DNA of 64,000 bases from Pseudomonas sp. P7548 (GTDB lineage Bacteria; Pseudomonadota; Gammaproteobacteria; Pseudomonadales; Pseudomonadaceae): the NCBI RefSeq assembly GCF_013386585.1, contig NZ_JACARO010000090.1, forward strand, positions 32,375 through 96,374, given 5' to 3'. Below the pieces are notes generated by a model that was not told the origin of the DNA, ran no database searches, and was given only the letters and a program-made list of their open reading frames with translations. Position numbers and translations under genes: made by a program. Position 1 is the stretch's first letter. Each line of letters opens with the position of its first letter. Shown here piece by piece: positions 52,098 through 60,825 of this stretch.

Positions 52098-53030
52098 ATG
52101 GCAGGTGTAATGGATTCAGTAAACCAGCGCACACAGCTGGTAGGGCAGAATCGCCTGGAGTTGTTGCTTTTTCGCCTGGACGGCAAGCAGCTATATGGCA
52201 TCAACGTGTTCAAGGTGCGGGAAGTGCTGCAGTGTCCCAAGCTGACGATCATGCCCAAGTCCAGCCCGGTGGTGTGTGGCGTTGCCAACATCCGCGGGGC
52301 GACGATCCCGATTCTTGACCTGGCCATGGCCACCGGTTCTGCCGGTTTGCAGGACCGTGAGAGCCCGTTCGTGATCATCACCGAGTACAACACCAAGACC
52401 CAGGGCTTCCTGGTGCGCTCGGTGGAGCGCATCGTCAACATGAACTGGGAAGAGATCCATCCGCCGCCCAAGGGCACCGGCCGCGATCACTACCTCACGG
52501 CGGTGACGCGGGTCGACAACCAGTTGGTGGAAATCATCGACGTGGAGAAGATCCTCGCCGAAGTGGCGCCGACCTCGGAGAACATCTCGGTGGGTGTGGT
52601 CGATGCCGAAACCGCGCACAAGGCTGTATCGCTGCGGGTGTTGACCGTGGATGACTCCTCCGTGGCGCGCAAACAGGTCACTCGTTGCCTGCAAACCGTC
52701 GGGGTGGAAGTGGTCGCGCTCAACGACGGCCGCCAGGCCCTGGATTACCTGCGCACGCTGGTGGATGAGGGCAAGAAGCCCGAAGAAGAATTCCTGATGA
52801 TGATTTCCGACATCGAGATGCCGGAAATGGACGGCTACACCCTCACGGCCGAGATACGCAACGATCCGCGCATGCAAAAACTACATATCATCCTGCATAC
52901 TTCGTTGTCGGGTGTATTCAATCAGGCGATGGTCAAGAAGGTCGGCGCCGATGACTTCCTGGCCAAATTCCGCCCTGATGACCTGGCATCCCGGGTAGTC
53001 GACCGGATCAAGGCAGCAGATCACGGCTAG
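52098..53030 (+). CDS. cheV: chemotaxis coupling protein CheV
   Basis: A 310-residue fusion of a CheW-like coupling domain (residues about 15-165) and a receiver domain (about 180-305). The receiver shows VLTVDDSSVARKQV with the acidic pair, the phospho-Asp in MMISDIEMPEMDGYTL, and the conserved Lys near DDFLAKFRPDD. It links receptors to CheA and adapts the response. GTAGGAG precedes the ATG. cheR follows after 42 bases, as in the cheVR operon of P. aeruginosa. Confidence 0.95.
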   Translation: MAGVMDSVNQRTQLVGQNRLELLLFRLDGKQLYGINVFKVREVLQCPKLTIMPKSSPVVCGVANIRGATIPILDLAMATGSAGLQDRESPFVIITEYNTKTQGFLVRSVERIVNMNWEEIHPPPKGTGRDHYLTAVTRVDNQLVEIIDVEKILAEVAPTSENISVGVVDAETAHKAVSLRVLTVDDSSVARKQVTRCLQTVGVEVVALNDGRQALDYLRTLVDEGKKPEEEFLMMISDIEMPEMDGYTLTAEIRNDPRMQKLHIILHTSLSGVFNQAMVKKVGADDFLAKFRPDDLASRVVDRIKAADHG

Positions 53031-53072
53031 GGGATTTCCCCTGGCGGTCACACGATTTAAGAGGCGGTATCA

Positions 53073-53900
53073 TTGTCTACGGGTAATTTGGATTTCGAAC
53101 AGTTCCGGGTCTTCCTGGAAAAAGCCTGTGGCATATTGCTCGGTGAAAACAAGCAGTACCTGGTATCCAGCCGTCTCAACAAACTGATGGAACAGCAGGG
53201 CATCAAGTCGTTGGGTGAGCTGGTCCAGCGCATCCAGGGTCAACCGCGCAGCGGGCTCAAGGAGATGGTGGTCGATGCCATGACCACCAACGAAACCCTG
53301 TGGTTTCGGGATACCTACCCCTTCGAGGTGCTCAAGAGCAAAGTGCTGCCCGAAGCCATCAAGGCCAGCCCGGGCCAGCGCCTGCGCATCTGGTCGGCGG
53401 CGTGCTCCTCGGGGCAGGAACCGTACTCGATCTCGATGGCTATCGACGAGTTCGAACGGACCAACATGGGCCAATTGAAGGCCGGTGCGCAAATCGTTGC
53501 CACCGATCTGTCCGGCACCATGCTCACCAACTGCAAGACCGGCGAGTACGACAGCCTGGCCCTGGGCCGTGGTTTGTCCCAGGAACGCCTGCAGCGTTAC
53601 TTTGACCCGAAAGGGGCAGGGCGCTGGGCGGTCAAGGCGCCGATCAAGAACCGGGTGGAGTTCCGCTCGTTCAACCTGCTCGACAGCTACGCCAGCCTGG
53701 GCAAGTTCGACATGGTGTTCTGCCGCAACGTGCTGATCTACTTCTCGGCCGAAGTGAAGAAAGACATCCTGTTGCGCATCCACGGCACGCTCAAGCGTGG
53801 CGGCTATCTGTTCCTTGGTGCTTCCGAAGCGCTGAACGGTCTGCCGGATCATTACCAGATGGTGCAGTGCAGCCCGGGGATCATCTACCAGGCCAAGTAA
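53073..53900 (+). CDS. cheR: chemotaxis protein methyltransferase CheR
   Basis: A 275-residue S-adenosylmethionine-dependent enzyme that methylates glutamates on chemoreceptors. An N-terminal helical domain is followed by the methyltransferase fold with LRIWSAACSSGQEPYSI, ATDLSGTMLTNCKTGEY, FDMVFCRNVLIYF and GGYLFLGASEAL. The start is TTG at 53073, behind AAGAGGCGG. Second gene of the cheV-cheR unit. Confidence 0.95.
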   Translation: MSTGNLDFEQFRVFLEKACGILLGENKQYLVSSRLNKLMEQQGIKSLGELVQRIQGQPRSGLKEMVVDAMTTNETLWFRDTYPFEVLKSKVLPEAIKASPGQRLRIWSAACSSGQEPYSISMAIDEFERTNMGQLKAGAQIVATDLSGTMLTNCKTGEYDSLALGRGLSQERLQRYFDPKGAGRWAVKAPIKNRVEFRSFNLLDSYASLGKFDMVFCRNVLIYFSAEVKKDILLRIHGTLKRGGYLFLGASEALNGLPDHYQMVQCSPGIIYQAK

Positions 53901-53918
53901 GAGTTACGCGGTTAACAA

Positions 53919-54008
53919 TGTGGGAGCGGGCTTGCTCACGAATGCGGTTTGTCAGTCAGATATAAATTGACTGACCTGCCGCATTCGCGAGCAAGCCCGC
54001 TCCCACAT
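53919..54008. repeat. REPIN (REP doublet)
   Basis: Inverted TGTGGGAGCGGGCTTGCTC and GCGAGCAAGCCCGCTCCCACA arms enclose about 40 bases, with the CGGGCTTGCTCGCGA class core. It ends just before the repeat-rich region upstream of flgB. Confidence 0.9.
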
Positions 54009-54015
54009 TTGTTTT

Positions 54016-54095
54016 GCGGCAAGGTAAATGAAGGCGGCAACTCACCATTGCCGCTTTACTGGCGCCACGCGGAAACCCGTTGCCGCTTTTCTGGC
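54016..54095 (+). promoter_or_regulatory. repeated GCGGCAA/TTGCCGC boxes upstream of flgB (possible enhancer)
   Basis: GCGGCAA occurs at 54016 and 54034, and its complement TTGCCGC at 54048 and 54080. The last two extend into the 16-mer TTGCCGCTTT(A/T)CTGGC, repeated exactly 32 bases apart. The block lies about 55-135 bases upstream of the sigma-54 promoter at 54149, the usual place for activator sites. FleR controls flgBCDE in P. aeruginosa, so these may be FleR sites; that is inference. Confidence 0.5.
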
Positions 54096-54148
54096 ATTGC
54101 CACCGGCAAACCCCTCGCAAACCCTTGAGTTACGGCCTTTTCGTTAAT

Positions 54149-54164
54149 TGGCATGCGCCTTGCT
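54149..54164 (+). promoter_or_regulatory. sigma-54 promoter of flgBCDE
   Basis: TGGCATGCGCCTTGCT fits the consensus TGGCACG-N4-TTGCW with one change. The transcript should start near 54175, leaving a leader of about 33 bases before flgB. Confidence 0.85.
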
Positions 54165-54207
54165 ATAACCCAGTTACGAAAAGCAGGTCAGCCTAAAGGT
54201 TTCCGCC

Positions 54208-54615
54208 ATGAGCATCAGCTTCGATAAAGCGCTCGGTATCCACGAACAAGCCCTGGGCTTCCGCGCCCAGCGTGCTGAAGTCTTGGCCAACAACATTGCC
54301 AACGCCGACACCCCGAACTACAAGGCTCGGGATTTGGACTTCTCCGCCGTGCTCGCTGCACAGCAGGACAAGACCAAGAACGGCACCTTCGCCTTGAACG
54401 TGACCAATACCCGTCACATTGAAGCGCAAGGCCTGGGCAATGGTGACGAGTCGCTGCTGTATCGCACGCCGATGCAGCCGTCGATCGACCAGAACACCGT
54501 CGACGCCCAGCTGGAGCAATCGGCCTACGCCGAGAACTCGGTGAACTTCCAGGCCAGCTTCACCCTGCTCAACAGTAAATTCAAAGGGCTGATGTCAGCC
54601 CTGCGTGGAGAGTAA
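54208..54615 (+). CDS. flgB: flagellar basal-body rod protein FlgB
   Basis: A 135-residue proximal rod subunit. The N-terminal rod signature (ALGFRAQRAEVLANNIANADTPNYKARDLDF) and the C-terminal helix (SVNFQASFTLLNSKFKGLMSALRG) are those of the FlgB family. It is exported without cleavage by the flagellar type III system. First gene of the flgBCDE operon, 3 bases before flgC. Confidence 0.95.
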   Translation: MSISFDKALGIHEQALGFRAQRAEVLANNIANADTPNYKARDLDFSAVLAAQQDKTKNGTFALNVTNTRHIEAQGLGNGDESLLYRTPMQPSIDQNTVDAQLEQSAYAENSVNFQASFTLLNSKFKGLMSALRGE

Positions 54616-54618
54616 GCC

Positions 54619-55062
54619 ATGTCCCTAGCCAGTGTTTTCAATATTGCCGGCAGTGGCATGAGCGCGCAGACCACGCGTTTGAACACCGTCGCCAGTAACA
54701 TCGCCAACGCCGAGACCGTGTCTTCGAGCATTGACCAGACCTACCGCGCCCGTCACCCGGTGTTCGCCACCATGTTCCAGGGCGGCCAGAGCGGCGGCAG
54801 CGATTCGCTGTTCCAGAACCAGGATGCCGCCGGCCAAGGCGTGCAGGTGCTCGGCGTGGTTGAAGACCAGAGCAACCTGGAAGCCCGCTACGAGCCGAAC
54901 CACCCGGCCGCGAACGAAAAAGGCTACGTGTACTACCCGAACGTCAACGTGGTCGAGGAGATGGCTGACATGATCTCTGCCAGCCGCTCGTTCCAGACCA
55001 ACGCGGAAATGATGAACACCGCCAAAACCATGATGCAGAAGGTCCTGACCCTGGGTCAGTGA
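54619..55062 (+). CDS. flgC: flagellar basal-body rod protein FlgC
   Basis: A 147-residue rod subunit. It shows SGMSAQTTRLNTVASNIANAET at the N-terminus and MISASRSFQTNAEMMNTAKTMMQKVLTLGQ at the C-terminus, the flanking coiled-coil segments of axial proteins. Middle gene of the rod operon. Confidence 0.95.
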   Translation: MSLASVFNIAGSGMSAQTTRLNTVASNIANAETVSSSIDQTYRARHPVFATMFQGGQSGGSDSLFQNQDAAGQGVQVLGVVEDQSNLEARYEPNHPAANEKGYVYYPNVNVVEEMADMISASRSFQTNAEMMNTAKTMMQKVLTLGQ

Positions 55063-55078
55063 TAAGGGGCGCCAAATA

Positions 55079-55807
55079 ATGGCCATTGTTGATACCACTT
55101 CTACCAACACGGCGGTTCAGGACCTTTTCAACTCGAAGGTCAAGTCCGCGACAGACAACAGCAGCGTCGGTGATGCTTCCAAGGCGGCGACGGGCAACCA
55201 GTCGCTGGGCAAGGACGCATTCCTGCAACTGCTGGTGACCCAGCTCAAAAACCAGAACCCGCTGTCGCCTCAGGACAACGGCGCGTTCGTGGCGCAACTG
55301 GCGCAGTTCAGCAGCCTGGAAGGGATCAACACCCTGAACGATTCGGTGAACGCGATCTCCAGCAACTTCAGCTCGTCGCAAGCGCTGCAAGCGTCGTCGC
55401 TGGTGGGGCGTTCGATCATCACCCAGACCGACAAGGCCATGGTTGATACCAGCAAGAGCATGACCGGTTCGGTGGCGGTGACGGCGGCGACGGGTAACGT
55501 CTCCGTGAAGATCACCGACAAGGACGGCAACGTGGTGCGCACCATCGACATGGGTGCCCAGAGCGCTGGCGATGCGAGCTTTATCTGGGATGGCAAGAAC
55601 GACAAGGGCGAAGTCGCCCCTGCCGGTACCTACACCTTTGCCGCCACCACGAAGAACGACAAGGGTGACTCGGTTGCCTTGGCCACTTCGCTGCCGGCAA
55701 CCGTTACCAGCGTGACGCTGAGCAAGACCGGCGGCGAAATGCTGTTGAACCTTGCAGGCGGCATGGGCAGCGTCAAGCTGTCGCAAATTCAGACTATCGG
55801 TACATAG
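55079..55807 (+). CDS. flgD: flagellar hook assembly scaffold FlgD
   Basis: A 242-residue hook-capping protein. The N-terminal LGKDAFLQLLVTQLKNQNPLSPQDN is the family hallmark, followed by a FlgD-type beta domain (VSVKITDKDGNVVRTIDMG and WDGKNDKGEVAPAGTYTF). It caps the growing hook and is lost when the hook is complete. Confidence 0.95.
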   Translation: MAIVDTTSTNTAVQDLFNSKVKSATDNSSVGDASKAATGNQSLGKDAFLQLLVTQLKNQNPLSPQDNGAFVAQLAQFSSLEGINTLNDSVNAISSNFSSSQALQASSLVGRSIITQTDKAMVDTSKSMTGSVAVTAATGNVSVKITDKDGNVVRTIDMGAQSAGDASFIWDGKNDKGEVAPAGTYTFAATTKNDKGDSVALATSLPATVTSVTLSKTGGEMLLNLAGGMGSVKLSQIQTIGT

Positions 55808-55838
55808 AGCCGGCTAAATACGGCAGAAGGAGAGAAAC

Positions 55839-57155
55839 ATGTCTTTTAACATCGGCCTGAGCGGCCTCTATGCGGCCAACAAACAACTGGACGTGACCGG
55901 CAACAACATCGCCAACGTCGCGACCACGGGCTTCAAGTCGTCCCGTGCGGAATTCGCGGACATCTACGCGGCCTCCAAACTGGGCACCGGCCAGAACAGC
56001 ATCGGCAACGGTGTGAACCTGGCGGCTGTGTCCCAGCAGTTCACCCAGGGTGACGTGAACAACAGCGGCGGCATCCTGGACATGGCGATCCAGGGCGGCG
56101 GCTTCTTCGTGCAGAAGGCCAGCGACGGTTCGCTGGAATACACCCGTAGTGGTGCCTTCCGTGCCGACAAAGACGGCTACATCACCAACAACACCGGCAC
56201 CTCGCGCCTGCAAGGCTACGCGGCGGACGCCGATGGCAATATCATCAAGGGCGGCCTGACCGACCTGCAACTGAACCTGTCGAACCTGCCGCCGAAGGCG
56301 TCCACCAAGGTGGATTCCACCAGTAACCTGAACTCTTCAGAAGCGGTGATCAACCAGACGACCAAGCCGTTTGACCCAAGCGACACCAGTACTTTCACCA
56401 CCCAATACAGCACCACCTTGTACGACAACCAAGGTAACGCTCACCCGATGGTGCAGTACCTGGTCAAGACCGACAGCAACGTCTGGAAATCCTACACGCT
56501 GATCGATGGCCGTAACCCGGACGGCACACTGCCAACGGGCACAGGCGCAGGCACTGCGCCACCTGCTGCGACGACGCTGACCTTTGATGGTTCCGGCAAG
56601 CTCACCAGTGTTGCTGGGACAGGCGTGACCGGTAATACCCTGACCATCACCGGCTGGGTGCCGGGTACCGTGACCAACGGTGTGTGGAAGGCAAACGGTG
56701 CGACTGCCAACCCTACCGGCATCGCGATCAACATGGGCAACATCACCCAATACAACTCGGCCACCTACCGCAACCCGCCGACCACCGACGGTTATGCGAC
56801 TGGCCAGATCACCGGCCTGAAAATCGACGGCAGCGGCGTACTGTTCGCCACGTTCAGCAACCAGCAGAGCAAGGCCATCGGCCAGATCTCCCTGGCCAGC
56901 TTCAACAACGAACAAGGCCTGCAGCCAGCGGGCGGCACCACCTGGAGAGAGACCTTTGCATCGGGCCAGCCGGGTTACGACACTCCGCAAGCCGGCACCC
57001 TGGGTTCGATCGTGGCCAACTCCCTGGAGAACTCCAACGTTAACCTGACCAACGAGCTGGTGGACCTGATCAAGGCCCAGAGCAACTATCAGGCAAACGC
57101 CAAGACCATCTCCACCCAGAGCACCATCATGCAGACCATCATTCAGATGACCTGA
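55839..57155 (+). CDS. flgE: flagellar hook protein FlgE
   Basis: A 438-residue hook subunit. The N-terminus (SFNIGLSGLYAANKQLDVTGNNIANVATTGFKSSRAEF) and C-terminus (LTNELVDLIKAQSNYQANAKTISTQSTIMQTIIQM) are canonical. The middle 250 residues form the variable surface domains and include a Gly/Thr/Pro-rich stretch (TGAGTAPPAATTLTFDG). A terminator follows at 57170, so flgE is the last gene of this operon; flgF, expected next in P. aeruginosa, is absent. Confidence 0.96.
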   Translation: MSFNIGLSGLYAANKQLDVTGNNIANVATTGFKSSRAEFADIYAASKLGTGQNSIGNGVNLAAVSQQFTQGDVNNSGGILDMAIQGGGFFVQKASDGSLEYTRSGAFRADKDGYITNNTGTSRLQGYAADADGNIIKGGLTDLQLNLSNLPPKASTKVDSTSNLNSSEAVINQTTKPFDPSDTSTFTTQYSTTLYDNQGNAHPMVQYLVKTDSNVWKSYTLIDGRNPDGTLPTGTGAGTAPPAATTLTFDGSGKLTSVAGTGVTGNTLTITGWVPGTVTNGVWKANGATANPTGIAINMGNITQYNSATYRNPPTTDGYATGQITGLKIDGSGVLFATFSNQQSKAIGQISLASFNNEQGLQPAGGTTWRETFASGQPGYDTPQAGTLGSIVANSLENSNVNLTNELVDLIKAQSNYQANAKTISTQSTIMQTIIQMT

Positions 57156-57169
57156 TGAGTTAACGCTCC

Positions 57170-57205
57170 ACAAAAAAGCCCCTCACTCGAGGGGCTTTTT
57201 TGTGG
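57170..57205 (+). terminator. terminator of the flgBCDE operon
   Basis: AAAAAAGCCCCTC-ACTC-GAGGGGCTTTTTT, a perfect stem with T-run 15 bases after the flgE stop. Confidence 0.95.
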
Positions 57206-57236
57206 CGGCTATATTCATAGCCGACATCGGCGACCT

Positions 57237-57370
57237 TGTAGTGAGCGGGCTTGCCCCGCGCTGGGGGGCGAAGCCGCCCTAAACCCAAGCACCTCGGTCT
57301 TTGCGAAACACCACGGCGCTCTGGTTGGGGCGGCTTCGCCGCCCAGCGCGGGGCAAGCCCGCTCACTACA
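57237..57370. repeat. long inverted repeat of a different REP-like class
   Basis: TGTAGTGAGCGGGCTTGCCCCGCGCTGG..GGCGAAGCCGCCC and its inverted copy face each other across about 45 bases. The cores GTAGTGAGCGGGCTTG and GGGGCGAAGCCGCC differ from the other elements here. It marks the junction between flgE and nrdA. Confidence 0.85.
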
Positions 57371-57410
57371 GGTGGACCTCTGCCCGGAAGAGATAATCGC
57401 CAGGCAAAAG

Positions 57411-57450
57411 AAAACCCCGGCAAACCCAGGGGGGCTTGGCGGGGGTTCTT
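57411..57450 (-). terminator. probable terminator of nrdA
   Basis: On the minus strand AACCCCCG ... CCGGGGTT forms a GC-rich stem followed by TTCTTTT, about 33 bases after the nrdA stop. The stem has imperfect pairing and a large loop. Confidence 0.6.
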
Positions 57451-57483
57451 AGATAGGCGCCTTTACGCGCCTACCGGCTCAGC

Positions 57484-60381
57484 TTATTGGCAAGCTTCGC
57501 AATCCGGCTCGTCGATCGCGCAGGCCTTAGGCACAGGGGCCGGACCGGCTGGAGCGGCGAGAACCGAGTCGTCACCGTGGTTGCCGCCGCTGGAAACAGC
57601 GTTCAGCTTACCGGTGTTGATGGTCGACTTCTCGGTGCTGGTCGCAGCCAGGGCACGGAGGTAGTAAGTGGTTTTCAGGCCACGGTACCACGCCATGCGG
57701 TAGGTCACGTCCAGCTTCTTGCCCGAAGCGCCGGCGATGTACAGGTTCAGGGACTGGGCCTGGTCGATCCACTTCTGACGACGGCTGGCGGCGTCAACGA
57801 TCCACTTGGTGTCCACTTCGAAGGCGGTCGCGTAGAGCTCTTTGAGTTCTTGCGGGATGCGCTCGATCTGCTGCACGGAACCGTCGTAGTACTTCAGGTC
57901 GTTGATCATGACCGAGTCCCACAGGCCACGGGCTTTCAGGTCGCGAACCAGGTACGGGTTGATCACGGTGAATTCGCCCGACAGGTTCGATTTCACATAC
58001 AGGTTCTGGTAGGTCGGTTCGATCGACTGCGACACGCCGGTGATGTTGGCGATGGTGGCGGTCGGTGCGATGGCCATGATGTTGGAGTTACGAATGCCTT
58101 TCTGCACACGGGCACGTACCGGTGCCCAGTCCAGGGATTCGTTCAGGTCAACGTCGATGTACTTCTGGCCACGGGCTTCGATCAGGATCTGTTGCGAATC
58201 CAGCGGCAGGATGCCTTTGGACCACAGCGAACCCTGGAACGTCTCGTAGGCGCCGCGCTCGTCGGCCAGGTCGCAGGACGCCTGGATCGCGTAGTAGCTG
58301 ACCGCTTCCATGGACTTGTCGGCGAACTCGACCGCAGCATCCGAACCGTAAGGAATGTGCTGCAGGTACAGCGCGTCCTGGAAGCCCATGATGCCCAGGC
58401 CAACCGGACGGTGCTTGAAGTTGGAGTTCTGCGCCTGTGGCACCGAGTAGTAGTTGATGTCGATCACGTTATCGAGCATGCGAACCGCGGTGTTGACGGT
58501 GCGTTGCAGCTTGGCGGTGTCCAACTGGCCGTTGACGATGTGGTTCGGCAGGTTGATCGAGCCCAGGTTGCAAACGGCGATTTCGTCCTTGTTGGTGTTC
58601 AAGGTGATCTCGGTGCACAGGTTCGAGCTGTGGACCACGCCCACGTGCTGCTGCGGGCTGCGCAGGTTGCACGGGTCCTTGAAGGTCAGCCATGGGTGGC
58701 CGGTTTCAAACAGCATGGACAGCATTTTGCGCCACAGGTCTTTGGCCTGGATGGTCTTGAACAGCTTGACCTTGCCTGGGTACTCGGTGAGGGCTTCGTA
58801 GTACTCGTAGCGCTCTTCGAAGGCTTTACCGGTCAGGTCGTGCAGGTCCGGCACTTCGGATGGCGAGAACAGGGTCCACTTGCCGTCATCGAAGACACGC
58901 TTCATGAACAGGTCAGGGATCCAGTTGGCGGTGTTCATGTCGTGGGTACGACGACGATCATCACCGGTGTTCTTGCGCAGCTCGATGAACTCTTCGATGT
59001 CCATGTGCCAGGTTTCCAGGTAAGCACACACCGCGCCTTTGCGCTTGCCACCCTGGTTCACGGCTACAGCAGTGTCGTTCACCACTTTCAGGAACGGTAC
59101 AACGCCCTGGGACTTGCCGTTGGTGCCCTTGATGTACGAACCCAGTGCGCGCACCGGTGTCCAGTCGTTGCCCAGGCCGCCGGCGAATTTGGACAACATG
59201 GCGTTGTCGTGGATCGCGTGGTAGATGCCCGACAGGTCATCCGGCACGGTGGTCAGGTAGCAGCTCGACAGCTGTGGACGCAGGGTGCCGGCGTTGAACA
59301 GGGTCGGGGTCGACGACATGTAGTCGAAGGACGACAGCAGGTTGTAGAACTCGATCGCACGGTCTTCTTTCTGCTTCTCTTCGATCGCCAGGCCCATGGC
59401 CACGCGCATGAAGAACACTTGCGGCAGTTCGAAGCGGATACCGTCCTTGTGGATGAAGTAACGGTCGTACAGGGTTTGCAGGCCCAGGTAGGTGAACTGC
59501 TGGTCGCGCTCGTGGTTGATGGCCTTGCCCAGTTTTTCCAGGTCGAAGGTGGCCAGGACCGGGTTCAGCAATTCGAATTCGATACCCTTGGCGATGTAGG
59601 CCGGCAGGGCCTTGGCGTACAGGTCAGCCATCTCGTGGTGAGTGGCGCTGTCGGCGACTTTCAGGAAGCCCAGGCCTTCGGCACGCAGGGTGTCCATCAG
59701 CAGGCGCGCGGTCACGAACGAGTAGTTCGGCTCGCGTTCAACCAGGGTACGGGCGGTCATCACCAGGGCGGTGTTGACGTCGGTCAGGGCCACGCCGTCG
59801 TACAGGTTCTTCAGGGTTTCGCGCTGGATCAGGTCACCGTCGACTTCTTCCAGGCCTTCGCAGGCCTCGGTGATGATGGTGTTCAGGCGGCCCAGGTCCA
59901 GCGGAGCAAAGCTGCCGTCGGCCAGGGTGATGCGGATCGATGGGTGAGCTTGTACGGCAGCTTCTTCGGCCGGGGAGCGCACGGCACGTTCCTTGGCGCG
60001 CGAGTCGCGGTAGATCACGTAGTCGCGGGCTACTTTCTGCTCGCCGGCACGCATCAGGGCCAGTTCGACCTGGTCCTGGATTTCTTCGATGTGGATGGTG
60101 CCGCCCGACGGCATGCGACGCTTGAAGGTCGCGGTGACTTGTTCGGTCAGGCGGGCAACGGTGTCGTGGATGCGCGACGAGGCAGCAGCGGTGCCACCTT
60201 CAACTGCAAGAAACGCTTTGGTGATGGCGACGGTGATTTTGTCATCGGTGTAAGGAACGACAGTGCCGTTACGCTTGATCACTCGCAATTGGCCGGGTGC
60301 GGTGGCGGACAGATCCAGGTTCGAATCGGCGGCCTGCGGCACGGAGCCTTGCGGGTTCTCGCGAGTTGTGTCGGTTTGCAT
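57484..60381 (-). CDS. nrdA: class Ia ribonucleotide reductase, catalytic subunit
   Basis: A 965-residue R1 subunit. Two ATP-cone domains are present in tandem (LRVIKRNGTVVPYTDDKI near residue 31, and IRITLADGSFAPLDLGRLN near 150), the atypical duplication described for P. aeruginosa NrdA. The barrel contains NLCTEITLNTNKDEIAVCNLGSINL with active-site Cys/Asn/Glu, and PTATIANITGVSQSIEPTYQNLY. The C-terminal redox pair is DEPDCEACQ. ATG 60381 was chosen with GGAG ten bases upstream. nrdB lies 45 kb away. A long leader and NrdR- and DnaA-like sites precede it. Confidence 0.96.
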   Translation of the reverse strand: MQTDTTRENPQGSVPQAADSNLDLSATAPGQLRVIKRNGTVVPYTDDKITVAITKAFLAVEGGTAAASSRIHDTVARLTEQVTATFKRRMPSGGTIHIEEIQDQVELALMRAGEQKVARDYVIYRDSRAKERAVRSPAEEAAVQAHPSIRITLADGSFAPLDLGRLNTIITEACEGLEEVDGDLIQRETLKNLYDGVALTDVNTALVMTARTLVEREPNYSFVTARLLMDTLRAEGLGFLKVADSATHHEMADLYAKALPAYIAKGIEFELLNPVLATFDLEKLGKAINHERDQQFTYLGLQTLYDRYFIHKDGIRFELPQVFFMRVAMGLAIEEKQKEDRAIEFYNLLSSFDYMSSTPTLFNAGTLRPQLSSCYLTTVPDDLSGIYHAIHDNAMLSKFAGGLGNDWTPVRALGSYIKGTNGKSQGVVPFLKVVNDTAVAVNQGGKRKGAVCAYLETWHMDIEEFIELRKNTGDDRRRTHDMNTANWIPDLFMKRVFDDGKWTLFSPSEVPDLHDLTGKAFEERYEYYEALTEYPGKVKLFKTIQAKDLWRKMLSMLFETGHPWLTFKDPCNLRSPQQHVGVVHSSNLCTEITLNTNKDEIAVCNLGSINLPNHIVNGQLDTAKLQRTVNTAVRMLDNVIDINYYSVPQAQNSNFKHRPVGLGIMGFQDALYLQHIPYGSDAAVEFADKSMEAVSYYAIQASCDLADERGAYETFQGSLWSKGILPLDSQQILIEARGQKYIDVDLNESLDWAPVRARVQKGIRNSNIMAIAPTATIANITGVSQSIEPTYQNLYVKSNLSGEFTVINPYLVRDLKARGLWDSVMINDLKYYDGSVQQIERIPQELKELYATAFEVDTKWIVDAASRRQKWIDQAQSLNLYIAGASGKKLDVTYRMAWYRGLKTTYYLRALAATSTEKSTINTGKLNAVSSGGNHGDDSVLAAPAGPAPVPKACAIDEPDCEACQ

Positions 60382-60412
60382 GGGGGGTTGTCTCCACATT
60401 CTATATTTATTT

Positions 60413-60431
60413 GGGCACCATCACGGTGCCC
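60413..60431 (-). promoter_or_regulatory. leader hairpin upstream of nrdA
   Basis: GGGCACC (60413-60419) pairs with GGTGCCC (60425-60431) across five bases, 32 bases before the nrdA ATG in the mRNA. No T-run follows on the transcribed strand. It belongs to a leader of several hundred bases if the promoter is at the NrdR boxes; no reading frame in the leader looks convincing. Confidence 0.4.
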
Positions 60432-60752
60432 ACCGTTCCGTCCTGAAGCACTTACAACAGGCCAAGGGCCTGGCATAACAACTTCGGGACAGGAGGAAGG
60501 GAGCTGTTCGCGCCGCTTCCATGCCGAAGTCTTCGGTTCGGGGCTGAAAAGCCCTTGACCGTATTCCTGGTGGGTGACAGTTGCCCGCTTCAAGCACTGC
60601 AACACCCGTACCGTTTTCTGCCCGTTGGGCTGGAAAACGCTTGCCATCCGCGTGCGCGGTTTGGGCTTTCAAAAAATGCTTTGGTTCAACCAAACGGGCG
60701 CAAGAAACCTCTTGAATTTCTTGTCTGATCTGTGTTTGGTTTTTCGCTTAAA

Positions 60753-60799
60753 ACCCTACATGTAGGGTTTTTTTAGCGCCGAGGTACAAGATAATGCGT
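60753..60799 (-). promoter_or_regulatory. tandem NrdR-box-like sites upstream of nrdA
   Basis: The NrdR consensus is ACAC(A/T)ATATAT(A/T)GTGT. ACCCTACATGTAGGGT (60753-60768) is a perfect palindrome that keeps all eight of the most conserved positions. GTACAAGATAATGCGT (60784-60799) keeps six of eight. Their centres are 31 bases apart, the three-helical-turn spacing known for paired NrdR boxes. Site 1 plus the following T-run also resembles a short terminator on the plus strand. Confidence 0.5.
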
Positions 60800-60825
60800 T
60801 TTCGGGGGCTTAGCAACGCACTACC

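Noticed and set aside
57487..60558. 1,023-codon open frame on the plus strand across nrdA
   Set aside because: It mirrors nrdA, whose motifs are unmistakable. Long antisense frames are expected in high-GC genes, and its translation has no recognisable domain.
60421..60693. 90-codon frame in the nrdA leader
   Set aside because: It starts with TTG, has no ribosome site and no recognisable family; more likely non-coding leader.
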